64,000 bases of DNA, taken from positions 186,001 through 250,000 of the forward strand of contig NZ_SLWA01000007.1 in assembly GCF_004345565.1 (NCBI RefSeq). Direction: 5' to 3'. Below are positions 7,705 to 14,451 of the stretch, one piece after another (positions within the stretch are counted from its first letter, which is position 1; each line of letters opens with the position of its first letter). The notes under the pieces were generated by a model. That model was not told where the DNA came from and searched no databases. It worked only from the letters and a program-made list of their open reading frames with translations. This stretch comes from Flavobacterium circumlabens. GTDB lineage: Bacteria; Bacteroidota; Bacteroidia; Flavobacteriales; Flavobacteriaceae. The translations under genes and the position numbers were made by a program.

Positions 7705-8103
7705 TTAGTTCGCCTGAATGGTGTTAGTGTAAGTCGCCGTATATATTTTGCGAAACATCAGATAGGTTACGCTGACCATTACAAATGCAACAATAGCATC
7801 GATGGTCGCCGGAAAACCAAGCACACAAATTTTGGATATGAAGGCAAAAGTGATATCGAAAAAGACACCGGCAAATACCCATTCTTTTAATCGGAGTAAT
7901 TTGTTCGGAATTAATAAGACGATAACTCCGGCTAGTTTAAATACGCCAAGCAAATAAATAAAATGAGAAGGATAACCCAACTGCTCTGTAATTCCCCAGA
8001 CAATTGGGTTTGTAGTCAGTTCGAAGAAGCCACTGGCTCCAAACCATAAAGAGGTTAATACAATTCCTGTCCAATAAATAATTTTTGTTGTTTTTGAGTT
8101 CAT
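7705..8103 (-). CDS. DoxX-like membrane protein
   Basis: A 132-residue integral membrane protein with four predicted helices. IIYWTGIVLTSLWFGASG and YLLGVFKLAGVIVLLIP match the DoxX/DoxX-like family. Members are small redox-associated membrane proteins of poorly known function, sometimes linked to thiol or peroxide stress. The gene stands alone, with a promoter at 8134-8141. Upstream, a 21-bp direct repeat (8179-8208) matches those of the two hydrolase genes, so it is a likely member of the same regulon. Confidence 0.8.
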   Translation of the reverse strand: MNSKTTKIIYWTGIVLTSLWFGASGFFELTTNPIVWGITEQLGYPSHFIYLLGVFKLAGVIVLLIPNKLLRLKEWVFAGVFFDITFAFISKICVLGFPATIDAIVAFVMVSVTYLMFRKIYTATYTNTIQAN

Positions 8104-8133
8104 GATTTTTATATTTTAGGTTATTTAACGGGA

Positions 8134-8208
8134 CAAAATTGTGACTTACCCGTTGAAAAAAATATTGAAATCATGCCCAACCGGACAAATTGAACTTCGA
8201 AACAGACA
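8134..8208 (-). promoter_or_regulatory. doxX promoter with 21-bp direct repeat
   Basis: On the minus strand TGTCTGTTT (8208-8200) and TGTCCGGTT (8187-8179) lie 21 bp apart. CAATTTTG (8141-8134), one change from TAnnTTTG, begins 38 bp after the second half-site, exactly as in the hydrolase promoters. The -33 position is not TTG, again suggesting activator dependence. Confidence 0.6.
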
Positions 8209-8223
8209 ATGCTTGCTTTGTAG

Positions 8224-8446
8224 TTTTACCGCAAAGTTTTCTTGCCACAGATTACTTTGATTTACACAGATTTTAATCCTTTGATGTGTGGCTAAAAAAG
8301 AATTTACGCAATCCCGATAGCTATCGGGACGCAAAGTTATTATAGATACAGCTTTGCGATCTTCGCGTTTTACACACTTCCTATTATAAAAAAACTCTGC
8401 TCCCGATAGCAATCGGGATTGCGGTAAAAAAAACTTTGCGGTAAAA
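8224..8446. repeat. Inverted-repeat intergenic element, copy B
   Basis: A 223-bp element bounded by perfect 17-bp inverted repeats, TTTTACCGCAAAGTTTT and its complement. The interior carries TTGCCACAGATTA, an ATCCCGATAGCTATCGGGA palindrome and GCAAAGTTATTATAGATACAGCTTTGCGA, split here as GCAAAGTTATTATAG and ATACAGCTTTGCGA. These segments are shared with copy C at 12284-12477. It has no plausible gene. Confidence 0.85.
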
Positions 8447-8451
8447 AACAC

Positions 8452-9522
8452 TCAGAGCAATGCCCCGGTTTCGGTAATCAGTGCCTTCATAAGTCCGTCT
8501 GCACTATAGTGTTTTAAGCCACTTGTATTTTGGCCGGACCAGAAACTGATCATTTCTGTTTTTCCCTGCGAGAGAGCGGCTGCTTTTAAAGGTGCAATTA
8601 ACTTCGTCTGCAACGGAAAAGGTAAAACTTCTGTCTCAAAAGGAACAGCATCCGATATCCGGTTGCTTAACAGGCGTCCCATTCTTCCCGTAAGCGATTT
8701 CGAAACTGTAGTAGGATTGGCTGTACCGGATAACAGCACTTGTTTGTGAAGTGGTGTTGCTCCTGATTCCTCTGTCACCATAAACGCAGTACCCAATTGC
8801 ACGGCATCGGCGCCCAAAGTCATCGCGGCTGCAATACCTTTCGCATCGATAATACCACCGGCTGCGATAATGGGCGTTTTTGTTTTCGCTTTTAGCTGTT
8901 GCAAAAGGGTGAACAGTCCCGTGAAAGAATCCTGGGCAGGTCTTAAAAACGAAGGTCTGTGTCCGCCGGCTTCAAATCCTGAGGCCACAATAGCATCTAC
9001 CTGAGCTTCTTCCAGAGCAAGGGCTTCTTCTAAAGTGGTGGCAGCCCCAATCGTTTTGATGCCTAATCTTCGGCTTTCGTTCAGTATTTCTTTCGAAGGA
9101 ATTCCAAAAATAAAACTGAAAACAGCAGGTTTAATTTCGAATAAAGTATCTACTTGTTTTTCAAACTTCGACGGAATGTCAGCAGAAAGATCCGGTAACG
9201 GAATTCCTAATTCATCAAAATAAGGTTTAAAAAGCAGTTTGATTTTTTCTAATTTTTCAGGTGGATAATTGACAAGCGTTTTATCCACATCATTGACCCA
9301 TAAATTGATATTATAAGGTTTATTGGTCAGTTCTTTTATGGCTTTTCCGGCTTCCAGAATTTCTTCGGGAGTCAGCGTATAGGCACCATAGCTTCCTAAT
9401 CCCCCGGCATTGCTGACAGCAGCCAATAAAGCGGCAGTTGAAAAACCAGCGCCCATCGGACCCTGCAGAATGGGATATGGTATGCCTAGTAATTGTGTTA
9501 TTTTAGTTGAATTCCACATCAC
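8452..9522 (-). CDS. Nitronate monooxygenase
   Basis: A 356-residue FMN enzyme of the NMO/2-nitropropane dioxygenase family, oxidising alkyl nitronates and detoxifying compounds such as propionate 3-nitronate. Recognisable parts are LGIPYPILQGPMGAG at the start, AGGLGSYGA, the central EAGGHRP segment (about 187-193), AAGGIIDAKGIAAAMTLGADAVQLGT for phosphate binding of FMN (split as AAGGIIDAKG and ADAVQLGTAF), and an EES/T-rich lid. The TIM-barrel family length is normal. It starts four bases after the stop of the upstream NTF2-like gene, so the two are co-translated. A second Met at codon 2 is an alternative start. Confidence 0.88.
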   Translation of the reverse strand: MMWNSTKITQLLGIPYPILQGPMGAGFSTAALLAAVSNAGGLGSYGAYTLTPEEILEAGKAIKELTNKPYNINLWVNDVDKTLVNYPPEKLEKIKLLFKPYFDELGIPLPDLSADIPSKFEKQVDTLFEIKPAVFSFIFGIPSKEILNESRRLGIKTIGAATTLEEALALEEAQVDAIVASGFEAGGHRPSFLRPAQDSFTGLFTLLQQLKAKTKTPIIAAGGIIDAKGIAAAMTLGADAVQLGTAFMVTEESGATPLHKQVLLSGTANPTTVSKSLTGRMGRLLSNRISDAVPFETEVLPFPLQTKLIAPLKAAALSQGKTEMISFWSGQNTSGLKHYSADGLMKALITETGALL

Positions 9523-9525
9523 CGA

Positions 9526-9900
9526 TTAATTTACGTGTGTTAGTAGTTTGTTTACAATCACCCATTTGCCATCAACAACAGCAAGACTCAGCTGATCATA
9601 ATAGTTATATTCAAAAATGGGAACTTTCACTTTAGCTACAGCCGTATTATTGATGACTTCTAAAGATATGATTTCCATGTTGAATTTTTCTCCGAGTTCG
9701 TGAGGACTCTTACGGCCTTTTACTCCTTCCAGATATTGATCCAGCGTTTTAAAATAAGGCATTCCCTTAATGTCTCCAACGATTAACGCTTTTGGGTGAA
9801 AAGTCTTTTCGAGTAAAGCAGCATCACCATTGTAAATACCATTGAAGTAATTCATAATTAGTGCAGTAATTAAAGCTGCACTGGTACTAAAATTGTCCAT
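9526..9900 (-). CDS. NTF2-like (putative lumazine-binding) protein
   Basis: A 124-residue single-domain protein with an alpha+beta cone fold. The pattern is an N-terminal helix IMNYFNGIYNGDAALLEKTFHPKA (NYFNGIYNGDAALLEK core), followed by strands VAKVKVPIFEYNYYDQLSLAV and GKWVIVNKLL. It resembles the Lumazine_bd_2/SnoaL-like group. Members bind or isomerise small hydrophobic molecules, but the ligand here is unknown. It is directly upstream of nitronate monooxygenase and downstream of an SDR, a tautomerase and YceI, all on the minus strand. Confidence 0.75.
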   Translation of the reverse strand: MDNFSTSAALITALIMNYFNGIYNGDAALLEKTFHPKALIVGDIKGMPYFKTLDQYLEGVKGRKSPHELGEKFNMEIISLEVINNTAVAKVKVPIFEYNYYDQLSLAVVDGKWVIVNKLLTHVN

Positions 9901-9925
9901 AATTTTTGGATTTAAATAAACCGGC

Positions 9926-9967
9926 CGGGTGTAATTGATTACAACTACTGTTTTTGAATTCCACCCG
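9926..9967 (-). other. Stem-loop in the SDR to NTF2-like spacer
   Basis: CGGGTGTAATT (9926-9936) and AATTCCACCCG (9957-9967) pair with one mismatch. No T-tract follows on the minus strand. It could be a weak terminator or an mRNA-processing hairpin that sets the ratio of upstream to downstream operon genes. Confidence 0.45.
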
Positions 9968-9988
9968 ACAGGCTTAAGTGATTAAAAA

Positions 9989-10729
9989 TTAAAGTATACT
10001 GTGACCGGCAACGTGTCCGCCATCTAAATTAATAATTTCTCCGGTAACAAAATTGCTTTCAGCCAGATATAGTGCTAATTGAGCCACATCGCTGGTTTCA
10101 CCGATACGATTTAGTAAGTGTAAACCTGCTAAGGTATCTGCATTGTCTACTCCGGTTTTGGCCTGTAGCGGGCTTCTGATGATACCGGGAGCGATGGCAT
10201 TGACACGAATATTGTTTTTTCCGAATTCAGCGGCAAGTTGTCTGGTAAGGGCGTGAATACCGCCTTTGCTCGAAATTGGTGCCGTTGCCGGGAAACCATC
10301 AATGGCGTGATCTACCAATACCGTTCCGATATTGATAATAGAACCCTGACCTTGCTGCAGCATTTGTTTTACAGCCGCCTGACTGGTAAAAAATGTTCCT
10401 TTAAGATTGATGCTTAACAAACGGTCCAGGTCTTTTTCTTCTACCTCCAGAAAAGATTTTGGCTCAAAGATTCCTGCATTATTGATCAGTACATCTACAC
10501 CGCCAAAACGGGCTATGGCAGTTTCAACCAGTTTTTTTCCTGTTGCAGTAAGACTGATATCTCCAGCTACCATCGCTACTTTCTCCGGATTTCCTAGTTC
10601 CTGATAAGTAGCTTCAAGGTTAGCTGAATTCGCTGAGTTGATCACGAGATTATGTCCTTTTTCCAGAAATAACTGAGCGATTGATTTTCCGATTCCGGTA
10701 GAAGCACCGGTTATGATTATTGTTTTCAT
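9989..10729 (-). CDS. Short-chain dehydrogenase with altered active site
   Basis: A 246-residue SDR. TGASTGIG (7-14) binds the nucleotide, NNAG (83-86) is the structural motif, and Lys155 with IRVNAIAPG follows. The usual YxxxK catalytic motif reads P-I-S-S-K: the Tyr position (151) is Pro, and the usual Ser segment reads GTVLV. The codon is clear and the frame intact, so this is not a frameshift. Activity as a standard oxidoreductase is therefore uncertain; it may use another mechanism or bind ligand only. The tautomerase gene lies 27 bp upstream, in the same operon. Confidence 0.82.
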   Translation of the reverse strand: MKTIIITGASTGIGKSIAQLFLEKGHNLVINSANSANLEATYQELGNPEKVAMVAGDISLTATGKKLVETAIARFGGVDVLINNAGIFEPKSFLEVEEKDLDRLLSINLKGTFFTSQAAVKQMLQQGQGSIINIGTVLVDHAIDGFPATAPISSKGGIHALTRQLAAEFGKNNIRVNAIAPGIIRSPLQAKTGVDNADTLAGLHLLNRIGETSDVAQLALYLAESNFVTGEIINLDGGHVAGHSIL

Positions 10730-10756
10730 TATACTTTTTATTTTTTTTGTAACTAA

Positions 10757-10975
10757 TTATTTTTTCTGTGCGGTAATTCCTTTTTCACGAAGCACAGAAA
10801 CCTGTTCTCCTGCAAAACCCCAGTCGTCTAATTCTATTTCCTGAATGACAATATGTGTAAGGCTTGGATCTTTATCTAAAACATCAGTTATAAGATTCGT
10901 AATTCCGGCTATAAGCTGTTGTTTTTGTTCTCTTGTAACGCCTTCGCGTGTGACTTCTATTTTTACGTACGGCAT
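10757..10975 (-). CDS. Tautomerase (4-oxalocrotonate tautomerase family)
   Basis: A 72-residue protein starting MPYVKIEVTREGVTREQK. Removal of Met leaves Pro as the N-terminal catalytic base, as required in this family. The beta-alpha-beta pattern and length fit a 4-OT-type subunit that assembles as a hexamer. It isomerises keto/enol forms of small acids; the substrate is unknown. The gene lies 12 bp after yceI and before the SDR, so it is mid-operon. Confidence 0.85.
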   Translation of the reverse strand: MPYVKIEVTREGVTREQKQQLIAGITNLITDVLDKDPSLTHIVIQEIELDDWGFAGEQVSVLREKGITAQKK

Positions 10976-10987
10976 GATTTCCAGAAT

Positions 10988-11521
10988 TTAAGCAAGTTTA
11001 GCTGTAACGTCTACGTCCAGTTCAAACTCATTGTAGATCAGTGTGTCTCCAAGATTAGTGAAGAAATTTCCGGAGCGGAATTTCATATCATATTTGGTAC
11101 GGTCAACGATAATTTTACCGGAAGCTTTCAGTTCGTCTCCGTTGGTTTTTACTTCTAAATTGAATCCAATCGGATGCGTAATGGCTTTGATGGTCAGTTT
11201 ACCTTCTACAAAATAGTTCGTAGCAGATTGTTGGGCTGCTGAAGTGATAACTAAAGAAGCGGTGTGGAATTTTTCTGTTGAGAAAAAATCATCAGAAGCA
11301 AGGTGTCCGGCAAATTGTTGGTTCGTTGCCGGATCAGTTACGTCAAGAATTACAATAGAAGTAGTGTCTATCACTACAGTTCCTCCGGTAAGATCTCCAT
11401 TCGTGAAAGTGAAGTTACCTTCCTGAATGTCTATTGTTCCATTGTGTGCTCCGGTTACTTTTTTACCGGTCCAGTTTACATTGCTTTGAGCGTTTGAAAT
11501 TTTAAAATTTTGAGTTTCCAT
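10988..11521 (-). CDS. YceI-like family protein
   Basis: A 177-residue lipocalin-like beta-barrel that binds isoprenoid-type lipids. FKISNAQSNVNWTGKKVTGAHNGTI (SNVNWTGKKVTGAHNG core), TSIVILD, LASDDFF and FVEGKLTIKAITHPIGF (FVEGKLTIKAITHPI core) are the family landmarks. No signal peptide is visible, so unlike E. coli YceI it appears cytoplasmic. It is first in a minus-strand operon with the tautomerase, SDR, NTF2-like protein and nitronate monooxygenase. A CRP-like palindrome lies 67 bp upstream, and the Crp/Fnr regulator gene is immediately beyond it. Confidence 0.88.
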   Translation of the reverse strand: METQNFKISNAQSNVNWTGKKVTGAHNGTIDIQEGNFTFTNGDLTGGTVVIDTTSIVILDVTDPATNQQFAGHLASDDFFSTEKFHTASLVITSAAQQSATNYFVEGKLTIKAITHPIGFNLEVKTNGDELKASGKIIVDRTKYDMKFRSGNFFTNLGDTLIYNEFELDVDVTAKLA

Positions 11522-11587
11522 AATATTGTATTTTTAAATTGTTATTAATTTATAGTACAAAGGAATGGCGATTCTCAAAATTCATTA

Positions 11588-11603
11588 CGTGATGTAGATC
11601 ACA
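11588..11603. promoter_or_regulatory. CRP-like palindromic operator upstream of yceI
   Basis: On the minus strand TGTGATCTACATCACG fits TGTGA-N6-TCACA with one change. It lies between the Crp/Fnr gene stop and yceI. A possible promoter (TTGAGA, then TACTATAA) begins a few bases downstream, so the position suits an activator. The adjacent Crp/Fnr protein has the SRETLSR recognition helix, which in CRP contacts GTGA half-sites. Confidence 0.6.
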
Positions 11604-11615
11604 TTCGTAAAAAGG

Positions 11616-12194
11616 CTATTTGGAAGAATTATACAATCGGCTTAACGTTTCCCGGGAAACGCCCAGATAAGCGGCGATTAAATGTTTGGGTACGGTATTG
11701 TAGAGCGCAGGGTAGAGTACCAAAAGTTCTTCATATCTGGTTTTGGTATCATTGTTCATAAAAGAAAGTAATCTTTTTTGCGCAGCGACATAGCCTTTAT
11801 TAGTTCTCCATCTAAAGAAGTGTTCCGCCTGATGCAATTCGCTGCAGATTTTTTCGCGGTCACTGTTAGAAAGGGAAAGTATTGCTGCATCCGAAACACA
11901 ATCGACGTTTATGGTCGCTTTCGTTTTATTGTAAAGCGCCGCATAATCAGACGCCCACCAGGTAGGCATGGCAAATTGCAGGATGTACATTTTGACCTCG
12001 TCATTGACAAAAAAAGCTTTTAGGCAGCCGTCAATCACAAAATATTCTTTGTCGACGACATCTCCTTCACTAATAATGCTTTGCCCTTTTTTAAAAGTTT
12101 CCGGTTTAAAATGCGAGAAGAAATAATCAAATTCTTCGTCTGTAATTGACGCAATTTTTAAGACGTGTTCTTTTAGGAGGGCTTTGGCTTGCAT
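11616..12194 (-). CDS. Crp/Fnr-family transcriptional regulator
   Basis: A cyclic-nucleotide-binding-like regulator of 192 residues from the ATG at 12194. The effector domain includes FKKGQSIISEGDVVDKEYFVIDG (ISEGDVVDKEYFVIDG core) and the C-terminal helix-turn-helix reads HLIAAYLGVSRETLSRLYN. No FNR cysteine cluster is present. The frame extends 36 codons upstream to 12302, but that part is Arg/Lys/Phe-rich and runs into an intergenic repeat, so the internal start MQAKALLKEH is preferred. Its likely target is the CRP-like site at 11588-11603 ahead of the yceI operon. Confidence 0.87.
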   Translation of the reverse strand: MQAKALLKEHVLKIASITDEEFDYFFSHFKPETFKKGQSIISEGDVVDKEYFVIDGCLKAFFVNDEVKMYILQFAMPTWWASDYAALYNKTKATINVDCVSDAAILSLSNSDREKICSELHQAEHFFRWRTNKGYVAAQKRLLSFMNNDTKTRYEELLVLYPALYNTVPKHLIAAYLGVSRETLSRLYNSSK

Positions 12195-12283
12195 TTGTTT
12201 TGAATTTGATAAAACGAAATTACAAATTAAATGATTGTCGAAATTTAATCGGCGAAATATTTGTTTGAAAAAGTTGTGGGCTT

Positions 12284-12477
12284 TTAACCGCAACGCACGC
12301 AAGGGGCTACGCTATGTTCGCAAAGTTTTTCTGCAACAGATTACACTGATTTTCACAGATTTTTAATCATGCATCCCGATAAATATCGTGCCGCAAAGTT
12401 ATTATAGATACAGCTTTGCGAACATAGCGTTTTTACAAAGTTCCAATACTAAAAAACCTTGCGTGCGTTGCGGTTAA
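12284..12477. repeat. Inverted-repeat intergenic element, copy C
   Basis: A 194-bp element with perfect 21-bp inverted ends whose core is AACCGCAACGCACGCAAGG. A second nested pair (CGCTATGTTCGCAAAG at about 12310 and CTTTGCGAACATAGCG at about 12413) lies inside, so the whole could fold into one long hairpin. It shares the CAACAGATTACACTGATTTT segment and TTATTATAGATACAGCTTTGCG with copy B (full match is longer). It has no gene. Confidence 0.85.
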
Positions 12478-12502
12478 ATACAGCTATCGAAAAAAAAGCG
12501 TC

Positions 12503-13150
12503 TTAAAGTTCCGCCAAAGCCTTAATATCCTCAATCTCCAATATTTGCTTTGGATAACCTTCTTTTACGGTATTAATCATAGCCTGTCCGACATCTTTTA
12601 AAGTCAGGGATTTTTTAGGAAATAAAAGCGGGAAAAGCGGAATCATAATTTTGAAAAAAGTTTTGACATTTTTCTGTTCCTTAAAAGGTTTCATAAATCC
12701 GGGACGGAAATTATATTGTCCCCTGAAAGGCAATTTCATCAGATCATTTTCGGTTTTTCCTTTTACACGAGCCCACATAATTTTTCCGTTTTCTGATGTA
12801 TCGGTATGGCTTCCGGTTACAAAATTAAAAACCATCTTGGGATTGATTTCCGATAATGCTCTGGCAAAAGCCAAAGTCGTATCGTAAGTGACATAGGTGT
12901 ATTTTATTTCATTCGTTCCCACAGAACTTACACCGGCGCAGTAAAAACAGGCATCGTAATCTTTCAGGTCATCGGAATACCGGCTTAGCTGCATGAAATC
13001 CAGCACAATTAATTCCTGCAGTTTCGGATGTTTAATAGCCGATGGTTTACGATTGATCATCAGTACTTTTTTGACCGCGTAGTTGTCCAGACATTCTAAT
13101 AATACACCTTCGCCCACCATTCCTGTCGCCCCTGTAATAATTACTTTCAT
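12503..13150 (-). CDS. NAD(P)-binding epimerase-like protein
   Basis: A 215-residue atypical/extended SDR-fold protein. TGATGMVGEGVL (7-18) is the TGxxGxxG dinucleotide loop, and YCAGVSS and FVTGSHTDTSENGKI (FVTGSHTDTS core) follow where the catalytic segment would lie. The classical YxxxK is not evident (WARVKGKTE occupies the region), as in many NmrA/YbjT-like or HTATIP2-like proteins. It probably binds NAD(P) and may act as a redox sensor or reductase. It stands alone between two intergenic repeats, so operon context gives no function. Confidence 0.75.
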   Translation of the reverse strand: MKVIITGATGMVGEGVLLECLDNYAVKKVLMINRKPSAIKHPKLQELIVLDFMQLSRYSDDLKDYDACFYCAGVSSVGTNEIKYTYVTYDTTLAFARALSEINPKMVFNFVTGSHTDTSENGKIMWARVKGKTENDLMKLPFRGQYNFRPGFMKPFKEQKNVKTFFKIMIPLFPLLFPKKSLTLKDVGQAMINTVKEGYPKQILEIEDIKALAEL

Positions 13151-13353
13151 GATTTTCTTTTAACAAATTAGTATGAATATGTTTTTCTGTCTGCAAATTT
13201 CACTTTTACAGCAATAAATTACTTTGTTTAAAAGTTCTTTTTACGTTGTTTGACAGTTCATAGATTCGCATTTATGTCTTTCGAAGATATTAAAACTTTC
13301 TTTTGTTTTATAATCATTGCCTTTTTATTATTGAACCAATATCCCGCAATAGT

Positions 13354-13467
13354 GTCATTTCTGCGAAGGAGACTCGAGCGATAGCGAACAGAAGGAGTAA
13401 ATCGCATCCGGAGCTTAACATACTGTATGGATTTAGCATTTGTGATTCCTTCGTTCCTCGGAATGAC
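13354..13467. repeat. GTCATT...GAATGAC intergenic repeat
   Basis: GTCATTTCTGCGAAGGAG opens the element and TCCTTCGTTCCTCGGAATGAC (core CCTTCGTTCCTCGGAATGAC) closes it as an imperfect inverted repeat. The closing arm read backward is the widespread bacterial intergenic repeat GTCATTCCGAGGAACGAAGG. Apparent coding in it (IPRNEGI) is a by-product. Confidence 0.7.
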
Positions 13468-13469
13468 TA

Positions 13470-13510
13470 AAACAAAAAACCGGAAGCGACCCACTTCCGG
13501 TTTAAATTTA
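13470..13510 (-). terminator. Terminator after the DltE-like SDR gene
   Basis: AAACCGGAAG (13477-13486) pairs with CTTCCGGTTT (13494-13503). On the minus strand it is followed by TTTGTTTTAG. It ends the SDR transcript that stops at 13527. Confidence 0.85.
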
Positions 13511-13526
13511 TATGAAAAAGAATGAA

Positions 13527-14327
13527 TTAGTTTTGTAAATAACGTTCAGCAGGTTTTCCAGTTTGTGAACCTGTGAATAATTTGATGCGGGCATCTTCGT
13601 ACGCCTCAATTAATTCCTGATTGTGAACTGATGGAAAAGTAGCTAATTCACCTGCTTCTAATCCGGCAAGAGCTGCATCTACACAATCTTCTGTGGTCAT
13701 AATTGCAGCCTGATCCAGTGCAGATAAAGGCACTCCGCCAACTTCCCAGATTTCAGTCGCTGTAATAGAAGGATTCACCAGTTGCACTTTGATATTGGTT
13801 CCTTTTACTTCTTCCTGTAATCCTCTTGTATATTGCACCACAAAACCTTTTGTTCCGCTATACACGCTGCTTATCGGTAAAGTAAAAGCACCTAAAACGG
13901 AACCAATATTGATAATAGTTCCTTCGTTACGTTCGATAAATGACGGAAGGATGGCATGGGTTAATACCATTAGTGAAGTAATGTTGACGTCTACCATTTC
14001 TTTTTGTTTTTCAATGGAAGTCTTGGCTATCGGTGCCATGGTAGAAGTTCCGGCATTATTAATCAGTAAAGTGATATTGGTATCTTTTTGAATGTCGCTG
14101 GCCACTTTTTCCAGATCTGAAGCCGCACTTAAATCGGCCACTAAATTGGTAACAGTCACACCGTAAGCGGCGCGAAGTTTTTCGGCAAGCTCAATTAATT
14201 TTTCTTCGCGTCTGGCTACCAGTTTCAAATTGTAACCGCGTGCTGCCAGTTTCTCTGCAAATACTTTTCCTAATCCTGATGATGCTCCAGTTACCACTGC
14301 AGTACCTAATTCATTGCTTGTTTTCAT
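13527..14327 (-). CDS. Short-chain dehydrogenase (DltE/YqjQ-like)
   Basis: A 266-residue classical SDR. TGASSGLG (13-20) binds NAD(P), ARREEKL suggests NADPH preference, NNAG is present, and GSVLG...YSGTK gives the intact Ser-Tyr-Lys catalytic set. C-terminal residues extend to a family-normal length. The substrate is unknown. It is divergent from a TetR regulator across a 124-bp spacer that holds two palindromic operators overlapping face-to-face promoters. Repression by that TetR protein, with an inducer related to the SDR substrate, is a strong inference. Confidence 0.87.
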   Translation of the reverse strand: MKTSNELGTAVVTGASSGLGKVFAEKLAARGYNLKLVARREEKLIELAEKLRAAYGVTVTNLVADLSAASDLEKVASDIQKDTNITLLINNAGTSTMAPIAKTSIEKQKEMVDVNITSLMVLTHAILPSFIERNEGTIINIGSVLGAFTLPISSVYSGTKGFVVQYTRGLQEEVKGTNIKVQLVNPSITATEIWEVGGVPLSALDQAAIMTTEDCVDAALAGLEAGELATFPSVHNQELIEAYEDARIKLFTGSQTGKPAERYLQN

Positions 14328-14378
14328 GATTTTTTACTTTAGATGTTTTTTATTTTGATCTTTTTAAATTCAAATTAG

Positions 14379-14434
14379 ATGTAAACTAATCTGTTTACAT
14401 TTGCAAATGTATACAGAACTGTTTACATTTGCAA
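14379..14434. promoter_or_regulatory. Twin TetR-type operators on divergent promoters
   Basis: ATGTAAAC-N6-GTTTACAT (14379-14400) is a perfect palindrome. ATGTATAC-N6-GTTTACAT (14407-14428) is a second with one mismatch, 28 bp further on. Plus-strand promoter: TTG 14401-14403, 20 bp, TACATTTG 14424-14431. Minus-strand promoter: TTG 14434-14432, 20 bp, TACATTTG 14411-14404. The two promoters thus overlap almost completely, and one operator covers both. Confidence 0.8.
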
Positions 14435-14451
14435 AAGAAAACGAATAAAAA

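Noticed and set aside
8146..8451. A 101-codon minus-strand frame
   Set aside because: It spans repeat copy B and the doxX operator region and has no protein-like composition.
12195..12302. N-terminal extension of the Crp/Fnr protein
   Set aside because: The extra 36 codons run into repeat copy C and do not resemble the family; the ATG at 12194 gives a normal-length protein.
13258..13494. A 78-codon minus-strand frame with IPRNEGI
   Set aside because: It is the translation of a common GTCATT-type intergenic repeat and overlaps a terminator.
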